Shown: positions 1-8,387 of the stretch, in pieces | Position numbering within the stretch: position 1 is the first letter of the stretch | Layout of the letters: the number at the start of each line of letters is the position of its first letter | Origin: an uncultured Ignavibacteriota bacterium | GTDB lineage: Bacteria > Bacteroidota > Ignavibacteria > UBA10030 > UBA8401 | NCBI GenBank assembly: GCA_903861125.1 | Contig: CAIOTF010000051.1 | Span: 1-64,000, forward strand | Direction of reading: 5' to 3' | Length of the DNA stretch: 64,000 bases | Position numbers and translations under genes: made by a program | The notes under the pieces: model-generated | What the model was told of the DNA's origin: nothing | What the model saw: only the letters and a program-made list of their open reading frames with translations | Database searches by the model: none

Positions 1-1
1 C

Positions 2-199
2 CGGTATTCGGCAACACATCCGGCAGGTTTCCCGGCTTCACAGACGCAGGTTGTTTCCGTAGCATCACATGCAACGGTGGTAGGCGGAGTGGTGAAGGTA
101 ACACGGGCAGTGACGCAGACGGCAGTATATCAGTTCCACAACGGACGATGGAAACAGGTGCGGGTGTTTACAACAAGAAATTATCAGGATACATTCTAA
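2..199 (+). CDS. C-terminal fragment of an unidentified protein (5' end outside window)
   Basis: An open frame runs in from the left edge (codons starting at position 2) and stops at TAA 197-199, giving about 65 residues ending in HNGRWKQVRVFTTRNYQDTF. It has no start codon in the window because its 5' part lies outside. Alternating hydrophobic and polar residues suggest a beta-rich domain, but I do not recognise the family. A second frame (codons starting at 1) is also open here, up to about 213, but its Gly/Arg/Ser-rich translation looks less protein-like. A bidirectional terminator follows at 226-256, consistent with a gene ending here. Confidence 0.5.
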   Translation, partial: RYSATHPAGFPASQTQVVSVASHATVVGGVVKVTRAVTQTAVYQFHNGRWKQVRVFTTRNYQDTF

Positions 200-225
200 A
201 ATCATCGGGGTGAAATAAATAAAAA

Positions 226-256
226 GCGCCCGTTCCGAAAAATTCGAAACGGGCGT
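226..256. terminator. Bidirectional intrinsic terminator
   Basis: A stem of about 13 pairs (with one mismatch and a G-T closing pair) and a 3-base loop lies between two convergent genes. T-rich tracts follow on both strands, so it can terminate the plus-strand gene at the left edge and the pgsBCW operon on the minus strand. Confidence 0.8.
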
Positions 257-285
257 TTGTTTTTCAGGTAGAACCGCATTGGAAA

Positions 286-1341
286 CTATTTTCTTTCCGG
301 TGTATCTATTTTCACATTCCGCAGAAAAATTACGACCGCAACGAGAGCAAACAAAAAACAACTTAACACCCATCTATTGGGTGTTTGAGCTGTGTACAGT
401 GTATTGTTTGAAGTATGGGAATCAGATATTCCGTATTTCAAACCAAGATCCGTAATGTTGAGAAAGTGAATAATCGGGATTCCCGTTTCATGTATTCGGG
501 CGATCGCACCGCGGTCACTATGTACGCATATTTGCAGGGAACGGTGCAAACCGTTCGGCAGTGACGAGGCATGCACACAATTACCAAGCATTGCATGATT
601 GCCGCCGATATTGATCAGCAGTTTTATCCGGTGACGTGTCGCGATCTCTACACGTTTGCGTATTGCTTCTTCCAGTGATGCCGGAACCCAGAGTATTGTG
701 TTATTTCGTAATGCCGCTGAATCAACTTCTTCCCTACCACCGTCAAAAAATCCTTCGCCGTTATCGTTATCGCAGCCATAGGTCACAAGTTCGGATATGT
801 ACCGTAAACCTCCTTGCGCGAATAAAATATTTTCTATATCCAATATTGTCATTGCCGGTTGATTTGCACCGAATGATGATGCACCGACAGAAGTGACCAG
901 CACTGTCCGCTGATTTAATGTCTGCAGTGCGGCAAGTGTTGAAACCGCAATACCCGGAAACGAACCGGACGAAGCAACCATCACTTCGTCGGTGGAATCA
1001 AGTCCAAGTTCAGTGATCCAGCGGACGACAAGTGCGGCGATCTGCGGATTCACCGATATTTTTTTGGCTTCAAGTGCTCCAAGCGTCGTCGTCATCTCCG
1101 ATAATTCATCGCCGAGCATTGCCTCGGCAGGAAAATGATGTGCTTCGGCAGAAATGAGATGACGTGCTTCCTTTTCCTTTTGAATAATCTGCATCCATGC
1201 AGCCGCGCGCGCTGTTGCCTGCTTCATTATTTCGGAATTCTTTGCCGGACTATCGGCAGTAAAAAAGGTTTGTGAAATGACAACAAGAGTGATTGCGGCA
1301 ACGAAAGTTAAAAAGAATTGTATGTCCCGCGGCTTTTTCAC
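286..1341 (-). CDS. pgsW: Poly-gamma-glutamate system protein PgsW
   Basis: About 351 residues, matching the family annotated as poly-gamma-glutamate system protein (PgsW), a membrane-associated partner of PgsB/PgsC whose exact role is not settled. The N-terminus has a positively charged start (KKPRD) and one hydrophobic helix at residues 7-23. A second hydrophobic helix (about 324-342) lies near the C-terminus before a charged tail, so the central domain is probably outside the cytoplasm. I place the start at GTG 1341, five bases past the pgsC stop; the longer open frame to 1425 begins with TTG and would overlap pgsC by 80 bases. Third gene of pgsB-pgsC-pgsW, with a terminator directly downstream. 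Confidence 0.82.
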   Translation of the reverse strand: MKKPRDIQFFLTFVAAITLVVISQTFFTADSPAKNSEIMKQATARAAAWMQIIQKEKEARHLISAEAHHFPAEAMLGDELSEMTTTLGALEAKKISVNPQIAALVVRWITELGLDSTDEVMVASSGSFPGIAVSTLAALQTLNQRTVLVTSVGASSFGANQPAMTILDIENILFAQGGLRYISELVTYGCDNDNGEGFFDGGREEVDSAALRNNTILWVPASLEEAIRKRVEIATRHRIKLLINIGGNHAMLGNCVHASSLPNGLHRSLQICVHSDRGAIARIHETGIPIIHFLNITDLGLKYGISDSHTSNNTLYTAQTPNRWVLSCFLFALVAVVIFLRNVKIDTPERK

Positions 1342-1345
1342 GGCG

Positions 1346-1783
1346 TCACACGTACTGTTGAAGGATCGTAACGACAAAGAATACAATCGCAGTGACGATA
1401 CCGAGCGCGGAGATGGTCGGCACAAAACGCTGACGGGACATCTCGTTTGCTATCAGTCCGGGAATGATATACCCGATCGATTGAATATCAAAAGGAAACT
1501 GCTGCAGAGGCTGAATCCATTGTTCAATAAGGATCTTCAGGGAGAAACTGAGCAACAATGAAAGCAGCAGTTTTCGCCTGCCATAAACGATGAGATTTCG
1601 AGACAAAAGTTCCAGTATTCCCCACACGACAAGAGCAATAAGGATCGTCATAACAATCTTGTTCGGCTGATGAATAAATAATGCGAAATATCCGGGAGCA
1701 ATCACTCCGCCGGGCGAAACTCCGGTCAATTCGTAAAAGATAAATCCGATGATAAGTCCGATGAATAATGTTTCGATGACCAT
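1346..1783 (-). CDS. pgsC: Poly-gamma-glutamate biosynthesis membrane protein PgsC/CapC
   Basis: 145 residues, very hydrophobic, with about four to five membrane helices. The length and the N-terminal GLIIGFIFYELTGVSPGGVI segment are typical of PgsC/CapC, the small integral membrane subunit of the PGA synthase. In the Bacillus systems PgsB and PgsC together form the polymerising core at the inner face of the membrane. ATG at 1783 lies two bases after the pgsB stop, so the two genes are translationally coupled. No frameshift or truncation is visible. Family identity is firm; activity in this organism is inferred. Confidence 0.9.
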   Translation of the reverse strand: MVIETLFIGLIIGFIFYELTGVSPGGVIAPGYFALFIHQPNKIVMTILIALVVWGILELLSRNLIVYGRRKLLLSLLLSFSLKILIEQWIQPLQQFPFDIQSIGYIIPGLIANEMSRQRFVPTISALGIVTAIVFFVVTILQQYV

Positions 1784-1785
1784 TG

Positions 1786-2922
1786 TTATGCCGCATCTTT
1801 CATGGTGAAATATTTAATAACTGAAAATCCATCCCCGGCAATGTTGCCGAAACCAAAAATATCCGTTTCGGACCGTACTACTTCGCTCAGGTTGCCCGAA
1901 AGTTCCTCCACGCCGACACGACTGTAGAGGGAACCGGCGAGTGGTGTTTTCTTCAACGCTCGTAACGCATAGGAGGCATGAGTTCCTGTTATGAAACAAT
2001 GATGAAGATCCTTCACCGACGCACACCAATGCACAAATTCCAAAGTACGTAACGGACGATCGTTGCGGGTGTTAAGTATGATGATCGTTTTTTTTCTCCT
2101 GTTTCCGTCACTCCACCGATCAATGAACCGTTCTGCCGATGGAACATCGTTCACCGCAAATCCGTTGATAAACCGTACTGGGTATCCATTAATCGTTGTT
2201 TCAATACATGCCTTCTGTGAGCCGAGATTCTTTATCGCCGTAAATGCCGTATCCGCATTGATTCCGCAATGGGACGCAACGGCAAGCGCCAGGGAAACAT
2301 TTGCAGCAAACATTCCTGCCGGCAATTGCGCTGATAATACCGCATCGAGAGGAGGAACGACATGAACGGATGTTCCGCGTTCTTCGGCTAAGCGCTTCAG
2401 CAGATCAATCTGTTCCATGTCGACGGTAAAAACAAGAGAGTGATACGGAAGGCTTGCGGCAATCGATTCGACATGTTCCTGATGAGAGATTCCCATTTCT
2501 TCGCGATGATCGTCTTCGATATTTGTGATTACGGAGACGTTGGGACGGAAGATTCTTGATTCCAACTGCTGATATTCCGGTTTCAGCGACATGCATTCCA
2601 GCACCAGGGCATCGGCCCGTTGTGCAAACGCATGTGAAATGACCGAGAACTGTTCCTGAACTCTTGCCTTGCCCCATCGTTTGATCGGCTGTGATGAGCC
2701 GTTGGTACAATATAATGTCGGAATGACTCCGGTAATTTTTACGGCCGTCTTCACCGAAGCAGCGGACAATGCCGCGCCGATGTACCGTGCTACGCTCGAT
2801 TTGCCGCGCGTACCGTTTACATGAATCCGGTACCGAATACTGCCGGCACGGCGGGCGATGACGATCCGCTCAGCGATGAGGAATACAAGCGATGCGATTG
2901 TTATGGCAAGAACAATATTCAA
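1786..2922 (-). CDS. pgsB: Poly-gamma-glutamate synthase PgsB/CapB (Mur-ligase family)
   Basis: About 378 residues. An N-terminal membrane anchor (residues 3-17) is followed by the nucleotide-binding loop NGTRGKSS at 36-43, the PgsB version of the Mur-ligase P-loop, and by TNIEDDHREEMG, also typical of the family. PgsB is an amide ligase that uses ATP to activate the growing chain and add glutamate through its gamma-carboxyl. Length is close to Bacillus PgsB (~390). The start appears to be TTG at 2922, preceded by AAAGAG eight bases upstream; no in-frame ATG fits the anchor. First gene of pgsBCW. No pgsA/capA follows in the window, which is unusual against the Bacillus pgsBCA layout. Confidence 0.9.
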   Translation of the reverse strand: MNIVLAITIASLVFLIAERIVIARRAGSIRYRIHVNGTRGKSSVARYIGAALSAASVKTAVKITGVIPTLYCTNGSSQPIKRWGKARVQEQFSVISHAFAQRADALVLECMSLKPEYQQLESRIFRPNVSVITNIEDDHREEMGISHQEHVESIAASLPYHSLVFTVDMEQIDLLKRLAEERGTSVHVVPPLDAVLSAQLPAGMFAANVSLALAVASHCGINADTAFTAIKNLGSQKACIETTINGYPVRFINGFAVNDVPSAERFIDRWSDGNRRKKTIIILNTRNDRPLRTLEFVHWCASVKDLHHCFITGTHASYALRALKKTPLAGSLYSRVGVEELSGNLSEVVRSETDIFGFGNIAGDGFSVIKYFTMKDAA

Positions 2923-3005
2923 TGATTACTCTTTAAATAATTTCCGCTTCACCGTTATTGCTCCAAACGAGTGAAAGGCATTATGTGATGCGATAACATA
3001 CAAAA

Positions 3006-3037
3006 AAGTCACACGTCAAATCAATGGCGTGTGACTT
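3006..3037 (-). terminator. Intrinsic terminator after the gamma-glutamyltransferase gene
   Basis: A perfect 10-bp stem (AAGTCACACG / CGTGTGACTT) with a 12-base loop is followed on the minus strand by a run of six T. It separates ggt transcription from pgsBCW. Confidence 0.88.
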
Positions 3038-3076
3038 AAGGAAATTGAATTTCACAATCCGGGTTATTGAGCGGTA

Positions 3077-5068
3077 TTAATCACCGATCGCTGCACCGCC
3101 GCGGCGTGGATCAGCCGAACCATAAAACGTATGTGTTGCCGGGTCGATCATGATGATTTGTGCGCCGCCGAAGAAGAGATCAAACTCACCATGCTCGCGC
3201 AGGTTATGTCCTTTTTTCTTTAACCCGTCTATCACATCGGGACTAAACCGCGATTCATAATGAAGATATTCATCAAATTTCTGGCAGAAGAACCGGGGTG
3301 CCTTATTGTTCTCCCCGGCATCCATTCCAAAGTCAACGGCATTAACGATCAGCTGGATAATGGTGGCGGTGATGCGTCCGGCTCCGGGTGAGCCGACGGA
3401 CATAAACGGATTTCCATCTTTCAGTATGATCGTCGGCGAGATGGAACTCCGCGGCCGCTTGTTCGGTTCGATGGAATTGATCGCCGATGTTGTCGAAAAA
3501 TTGGAGAGCGAGCCGTTCATCATCACTCCGGCAACGGACAATCCGGAACCAAAAAATGTGCCGAGCGTTTGCGTTAGTGAAACAATATTACCGGATTTAT
3601 CCGCAACAGAAAGATGCGTTGTATGTCCGTCCCCTTCCAGCAGCGGCGGTTCTGCCAATTCAGCATTGAGAGCAAAATAATGTTCGGGATCGCGAAGAGT
3701 CTGTGACGATTCGATCTCCTGTTTTTCCGGTTCGTCTTTGTCTTTTACCTTGAAGTCAGGTGTTTCGTCTTTCCCTTCTTCTTTCACATCACCGGAAGAT
3801 TCGTCACTGCTGGCTTTCTTCTTTTTTCCCCAGTTATCGAAAGGATCTTCATCTTTTTTATATGAGCGTTCATCATCAACATCATCGCGTTCTTTTAGGG
3901 ATTGTTTTTTTTCTGCCGGTGCAACTGATCGTTTCACAGCTTTTGAATCATACGGAAGCGGGTTCCCGACTTTGGTTTTCCGGTAATCGTTCGGTTCCGC
4001 AGAAGCCATATTGATATCGTTGTACCGCACCGCTGCAAAATCCTTTGAGATCAATCCATTGGTCGGAACGTATGCGAAACGGGGATCCTGTATGAATGCC
4101 GTTCTGTCCGCATATACACGGCGCATTGTTTCGGCCATGAGATGCGTAGTATTAACGGAAGTAGAAAAATGACCCATTTTTGTAATGCTGGCGTTTTCCA
4201 GCATATTCATTGCTTGAATGATGGCGGCACCGGATTGCGGAGCGCCGGCAGAGAGAATCTCATAACCGCGGTATGTGCCGCGTACCGGTTCATCGATGAT
4301 GACCTCATAATTTTTAAGATCATCCATTGTTATCATGCCGCCATTTTCGGTAACACCTTTCACAATTTCCTCGGCGACCGGACCTTCATAAAATCCTTTT
4401 CGGCCCTGCTGCGCTATCGTCCGAAGCGTTTGCGCCAACTCCGGCTGTTTTAATATTTCCCCTTGTTGAATGGGAAATCCTTCCGGCAGATAGATCTTTG
4501 CTGTTGAAGGGTATTTAGATAACAGTTCATTATTATCAAGAATAATGCTCGATAATGTCTCGTCCAAAGGAAATCCTTCTTCGGCATATTTAATCGCCGG
4601 TTCGAGCACTACCATCAGCGGAAGGGTCCCGTATTTTTCCAATGCCGCGGTCAATCCCGCAACATTTCCAGGAACAAGGATCGTCTTTGCAGATTTATTA
4701 TCGCTTGCAGGATTATAATTCACCTCATTGATCTTTTCGGAAGCCTGCTGATAATAGTTGATGAAAATGGATTTCTTTTCTTTTTGGAGATAGATCACCA
4801 TTGCACCTCCTCCGCCGAGACCGGAGCCGTCCGATTCCACAACGCCGATCGCAAACGCCGCTGCAACAGCGGCATCGACAGCGTTGCCTCCGCGCTGGAG
4901 CATTTCCATCGCCGCTTTTGAAGCGAGCGGATGAGCTGTGGTTGCCATACCGTCTTTGCCGACGGCAACATCACCTTTGGATGCGACGCCGCCGGTTTGC
5001 GACAGCAGAAGAGATGAAACAATGACAAGTGAAAAAAAGAGGCGATAGATAAATCTTGAATATCTCAT
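3077..5068 (-). CDS. ggt: Exported gamma-glutamyltransferase with charged linker insert
   Basis: 663 residues, longer than the usual ~570-580. N-terminal signal peptide (about 1-25), then the large-subunit domain (GGNAVDAAVAAAFAIGVVE) and a small-subunit domain starting at the catalytic threonine T483 in GDGHTTHLSVADKSGN. Family members self-cleave before this Thr and transfer or hydrolyse gamma-glutamyl groups. GSPGAGRITATIIQ and RSSISPT are conserved. Two substrate-pocket motifs differ: the usual D-x-R-E-x-A-P region reads NYYQQASEKI, and the usual NNEMDDF region reads MNGSLSNF. An extra, very charged stretch (about residues 380-455, rich in Lys/Asp/Glu) lies just before the cleavage site. 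Next to pgsBCW but with its own terminator. It could act like CapD (PGA cleavage or anchoring) rather than on glutathione; that is inference. Confidence 0.9.
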   Translation of the reverse strand: MRYSRFIYRLFFSLVIVSSLLLSQTGGVASKGDVAVGKDGMATTAHPLASKAAMEMLQRGGNAVDAAVAAAFAIGVVESDGSGLGGGGAMVIYLQKEKKSIFINYYQQASEKINEVNYNPASDNKSAKTILVPGNVAGLTAALEKYGTLPLMVVLEPAIKYAEEGFPLDETLSSIILDNNELLSKYPSTAKIYLPEGFPIQQGEILKQPELAQTLRTIAQQGRKGFYEGPVAEEIVKGVTENGGMITMDDLKNYEVIIDEPVRGTYRGYEILSAGAPQSGAAIIQAMNMLENASITKMGHFSTSVNTTHLMAETMRRVYADRTAFIQDPRFAYVPTNGLISKDFAAVRYNDINMASAEPNDYRKTKVGNPLPYDSKAVKRSVAPAEKKQSLKERDDVDDERSYKKDEDPFDNWGKKKKASSDESSGDVKEEGKDETPDFKVKDKDEPEKQEIESSQTLRDPEHYFALNAELAEPPLLEGDGHTTHLSVADKSGNIVSLTQTLGTFFGSGLSVAGVMMNGSLSNFSTTSAINSIEPNKRPRSSISPTIILKDGNPFMSVGSPGAGRITATIIQLIVNAVDFGMDAGENNKAPRFFCQKFDEYLHYESRFSPDVIDGLKKKGHNLREHGEFDLFFGGAQIIMIDPATHTFYGSADPRRGGAAIGD

Positions 5069-5126
5069 ATTGGTAATGTAAGTAGAGTTGCAAAAATAGT
5101 TTCTTCACATTTGAAGTAACACAGCA

Positions 5127-5684
5127 TCAGTTCTTAACAAATGAACCTTCCAGCAGTTTTGCCGCATCGACGATCTTATCCACAAGGTCGATCCCGATCT
5201 TTTTTGCCGAGGCAATATCGGAAAAGAAATTGTCTTCGTTCCCCTGTTTCACAACTATCATATGCATTGATACTTCGGCACATAATCTGTTAAAGTCATC
5301 CGATTGCAGTCCGCGGCGCGGTTTGCCGCCGATGTGAAGGAGAAAGATTTTCATTTTTTGTTTTTGTGCTGCGGCGATCACTTCTTTTACGCGGTCCATT
5401 TCCTGTTCACGGCTGATCCCTGCAGCACCAAGTCCTTTGGAACTGAAACCGGGAACGATGATGACGGTCTTAACATCTTTTACATCAGCTGCCGTTGCAC
5501 GGTTAACGGTTTTTGCGTTCAAGCCAACTTTTTTGCACAACATTGCCGCCATGGTGACATCGGCGCTTTGACCGGCGGAAGTGATGAGGATGGGCTGTTC
5601 GCATTTTTCCTTTGATTGCGGAAAAAGCGGATACGCCAGTGATGCCATAAGGACGAGCAGAGTAAAAGAGCGGAAGAGTTTCAT
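5127..5684 (-). CDS. Secreted DUF6305-like protein, PGA-locus associated
   Basis: 185 residues with a cleavable signal peptide (about 1-23, ending near LFPQS). The mature part contains VIIVPGFSSKGLGAAGI, then LLHIGGKPRRGLQSDDFN, then a C-terminal region with VVKQGNEDNFFSDIASAKK. I recognise this as the style of the DUF6305 family, which I recall near poly-gamma-glutamate or TRAP genes; its biochemical role is unknown to me. The start is supported by AGGAG about ten bases upstream of ATG 5684. It sits between ggt and a desuccinylase-like gene in the same direction. A decayed homologue lies at 25574-25837. Confidence 0.75.
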   Translation of the reverse strand: MKLFRSFTLLVLMASLAYPLFPQSKEKCEQPILITSAGQSADVTMAAMLCKKVGLNAKTVNRATAADVKDVKTVIIVPGFSSKGLGAAGISREQEMDRVKEVIAAAQKQKMKIFLLHIGGKPRRGLQSDDFNRLCAEVSMHMIVVKQGNEDNFFSDIASAKKIGIDLVDKIVDAAKLLEGSFVKN

Positions 5685-5722
5685 GTGATATTTCTCCTGT
5701 TGTAAAATGAATAATTGTTAGT

Positions 5723-6841
5723 CTATTTCAAAAAATTGCCAACACCGCGATCAAGAACTGCCTGATATTCGGGAATATTCTCCACCGTGGCCGTGTTTTC
5801 CGGATGTTGTTCGTTGTATGCATTCACCAGTGTACGAAATCCCTGCACATGCCGCGCGACCCGAAGCGAAAGCGGTTCGCCGTTCAGCTCGTAGGTGATG
5901 CGGACATTCCCCAGTTGAGCCGCTGTTTTGTAGAACGAATCGTTTCCTGCAAGGATCAAATGTTCGTTCGTTACGCCGCGCAATCGGCCCTGAATCGGAT
6001 TGCTGGTTTCCATCAGGAACGGATAGACGTCGGTTGAATCGCCCCATTCGCGGTGGCTCAATCCGTGAAAATTTTTTGGGGATATTTCAAGTGAATATTT
6101 TAAATCTTCAAATTCCAGATTCAGAACGGCATTTGCTGCAATCTCGTTCCCTTTTTCGTGTGTGATGATTGCGTTGATAATCATCACTTCCGGCGCCGCC
6201 TCGTGCAGATCGAAAGCAATGCTCACCTTTTCTTTTTTGATCAGCTGAAGAAAAGCGTAACCGTTCCGCTCCATGAACGATCCGTCAGCCTTCCCCGGAT
6301 ATGAGCGGTTCAAATTTCTGCTCTCCATGCCGGACAATTGTTGTCCCGACGGGAAATGCCGGTACACCAGCGGATCGGGCCATTGATGAAGCGGATTTCC
6401 ACCGCGCGAGCCGAAGCGGAATGTACGGTTTCCGCTTTTCGTTGAAATTGTAAAATGTGTCGGACAGCCTTCAAGCGGATCGGTTGCCGTAAATCCGCTG
6501 GCACACGCCTGCGGGATAACGATCAATCTTCCTTTGGTCATCCGCGCATTTTCCACCAGCACCGCAGCCGCCATAAATCCGGCGGATTCATTCGGATGTG
6601 TGCCGCCGAGAAGCAGAATGGTTGCTCCGGGATTTCCGCTGTCAAAATAATAGACCGGGGTGTCTCCGCTTGTTCCTTTAATTGCTGCAAAGTAGTCGCT
6701 CAGCATCCCTTGTTTCGTCAACGACGGTGACGGGTAGAGCACATCCGGCTGATACATCGAGAGAAAATCTTTCGACGCAATAGCAGAAAAGACCAAAGCA
6801 AAAAACAAGAATAGCATTGCGGTATAATGATGTCGCTGCAT
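5723..6841 (-). CDS. Exported succinylglutamate desuccinylase/aspartoacylase-like zinc hydrolase
   Basis: 372 residues with an N-terminal hydrophobic export signal (about 8-22). The zinc site of the M14-related AstE/ASPA fold is visible: GGTHPNESAG with H82 and E85, and the later metal His in FDLHEAAPE near residue 215. RNLNRSYPG supplies the usual substrate-binding arginines. The family removes acyl groups from acidic amino acids or cleaves C-terminal residues. Export and the PGA-gene context suggest a role on glutamyl compounds outside the cytoplasm; that part is inference. The gene begins one base after the stop of the small membrane protein gene, so it is in one operon with it and the TRAP permease. 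Confidence 0.82.
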   Translation of the reverse strand: MQRHHYTAMLFLFFALVFSAIASKDFLSMYQPDVLYPSPSLTKQGMLSDYFAAIKGTSGDTPVYYFDSGNPGATILLLGGTHPNESAGFMAAAVLVENARMTKGRLIVIPQACASGFTATDPLEGCPTHFTISTKSGNRTFRFGSRGGNPLHQWPDPLVYRHFPSGQQLSGMESRNLNRSYPGKADGSFMERNGYAFLQLIKKEKVSIAFDLHEAAPEVMIINAIITHEKGNEIAANAVLNLEFEDLKYSLEISPKNFHGLSHREWGDSTDVYPFLMETSNPIQGRLRGVTNEHLILAGNDSFYKTAAQLGNVRITYELNGEPLSLRVARHVQGFRTLVNAYNEQHPENTATVENIPEYQAVLDRGVGNFLK

Positions 6842-6842
6842 A

Positions 6843-6989
6843 TTATTTTATATGAAATATTCTCAGTAAAAGGGGGATCAGGATAATAACCATTGCAAGC
6901 TGATGGCGCCAGCTTTTTTCACGGAACAATTCGGTAAGAACGATCGCCGCAATGACCGCTGCAATAATTATGTAAAGATAGAACAGCAT
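6843..6989 (-). CDS. Small two-helix membrane protein between permease and hydrolase genes
   Basis: 48 residues (MLFYLYIIIAAVIAAIVL at the N-terminus, a charged turn TELFREKSWRHQ, then MVIILIPLLLRIFHIK). Two membrane helices separated by a short basic loop. GGAG lies seven bases upstream of ATG 6989 and overlaps the permease stop; the stop codon is one base from the next gene's start, so position and ribosome site both support a real gene. Function unknown. It is too small for a normal DctQ subunit but could be an accessory of the adjacent TRAP-type permease. Confidence 0.72.
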   Translation of the reverse strand: MLFYLYIIIAAVIAAIVLTELFREKSWRHQLAMVIILIPLLLRIFHIK

Positions 6990-6999
6990 TCTGTTTCTC

Positions 7000-8268
7000 C
7001 TACTTTAAAAATGAACCGATATCGGCAGCGAAAATAATTGTTACGATTCCAAAAAGCAGCGCAAGAAGAATAGGAACAGCCGCTGCTTTTAATATGGTAA
7101 AGTGATTTTTTATTCCGAGCATCTGGGCAGCAAAGACGCACAACAGCGACGGCGGCGGCATAAGATCACCGATTCCTGCGATCAACGAAAGAGCCGAGGT
7201 TACAACAATCTCATTTCTTCCAAGGAAGACAAAGACCAGCGGAACGCCGATCACCGATGATGCTGCATAGGCGGAACCCATAGCAGGCATAATAAGTGCA
7301 ATACCGAGATACAGTAGTTCCGGCGGAAGCTGCAACGCGCTTACGGCAAGATATCCGCGAACACCGGTTAGCGTCATGATCTGCACAAACATTCCGACGC
7401 CGACAAGAATACCAAGGACCGGAAGCGCTTCGCGAATTGCCAGCTGCGATACTTTTACAACTTCAACTTTCTCCCCTGTCCGTATGCCGATCACGGCACC
7501 AATCATAAAAATCAACGGTATGCCGATATCGGGAACAAGATCCGGAGCAATTCGAATGCCCGCCATCAATCCGATCACCACGATCAGCGGAAGGAAGAGA
7601 ATCACTCCATGCTTAGCGTACACTGACGGCGGCAATTTTTCGAGGATCTCGTTCACGTCAATCTTCCGGATGTACCGGAACCGGAAATAAAGCGCCGTTA
7701 CGATTGCAAGCGGGAAGGTCATAAAGATAAGCGGTTTTTCGAACCCAACGTACGGCATATCAACACCGCCGCCGATGATCATCACGGGAATATTGATCGG
7801 CGGTGCAATCATCCCGAATACCGCCATCATTGCAATGAATGCACCGACTGAGACGGCCGGAATTCCCATTCCAACAAGCGCAGGAGCAACCAGTGCTCCG
7901 GTCGTAAGAATGCATGCTGACGATAATCCGGTCATCATTCCCGGGAACATCACAAAGAATGCAACAAGGATCATTAATAGCGTAGGGTAACGGTATAATG
8001 ATTTGATCATAGCATAGCTGATTGTGCCAAGCGCTCCGGTTGCTTCGACCACTTTCATAAAGATCATTGCCGTTGCGATGATCAGAACTGCATCCAGATA
8101 TCCGAACATTCCTTCCACAAGATGGCGCACCGGAACACCTTGTCCCGCCACAAGTGCGCCGACCACGGAGGCCGCCGCCATTGCCAGGCCGGAAGGAAGT
8201 TTCAGCCAAAACACTCCGCCGGCAAAGACAGCAAGCATGGAAAGTAAAATGATCAGTTCTAATGGCAT
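7000..8268 (-). CDS. TRAP-type large permease (DctM-like)
   Basis: 422 residues with about 10-12 membrane helices, matching the large (DctM) subunit of TRAP transporters in length and in GMMTGLSSACILTTGALVAP and MIAPPINIPVMIIGG. These secondary transporters take up carboxylates, including acidic amino acids, using a sodium gradient. No solute-binding protein (DctP) and no normal DctQ gene accompany it; the next gene is a 48-residue two-helix protein. Transcribed with the desuccinylase-like gene, so a glutamate-type substrate is plausible but inferred. No frame disruption seen. Confidence 0.8.
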   Translation of the reverse strand: MPLELIILLSMLAVFAGGVFWLKLPSGLAMAAASVVGALVAGQGVPVRHLVEGMFGYLDAVLIIATAMIFMKVVEATGALGTISYAMIKSLYRYPTLLMILVAFFVMFPGMMTGLSSACILTTGALVAPALVGMGIPAVSVGAFIAMMAVFGMIAPPINIPVMIIGGGVDMPYVGFEKPLIFMTFPLAIVTALYFRFRYIRKIDVNEILEKLPPSVYAKHGVILFLPLIVVIGLMAGIRIAPDLVPDIGIPLIFMIGAVIGIRTGEKVEVVKVSQLAIREALPVLGILVGVGMFVQIMTLTGVRGYLAVSALQLPPELLYLGIALIMPAMGSAYAASSVIGVPLVFVFLGRNEIVVTSALSLIAGIGDLMPPPSLLCVFAAQMLGIKNHFTILKAAAVPILLALLFGIVTIIFAADIGSFLK

Positions 8269-8387
8269 AGTATAATTTTATGAAAATGGATTATTGACGT
8301 AACAGTTGTTTGGGAGATATTCAATAGTTGGAAACAATCTTAAACTTTGGATATTGAGGAACAAGAAGAGTATGGACACAGTCGTTG

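Noticed and set aside
1-213. Alternative open frame (codons from position 1) at the left edge
   Set aside because: Open but Gly/Arg/Ser-rich and without structure-like pattern; the frame from position 2 reads as a normal protein end.
1342-1425. N-terminal extension of the PgsW frame
   Set aside because: It starts at TTG inside pgsC and its residues lie ahead of the charged start and membrane helix; GTG 1341 just after the pgsC stop fits better.
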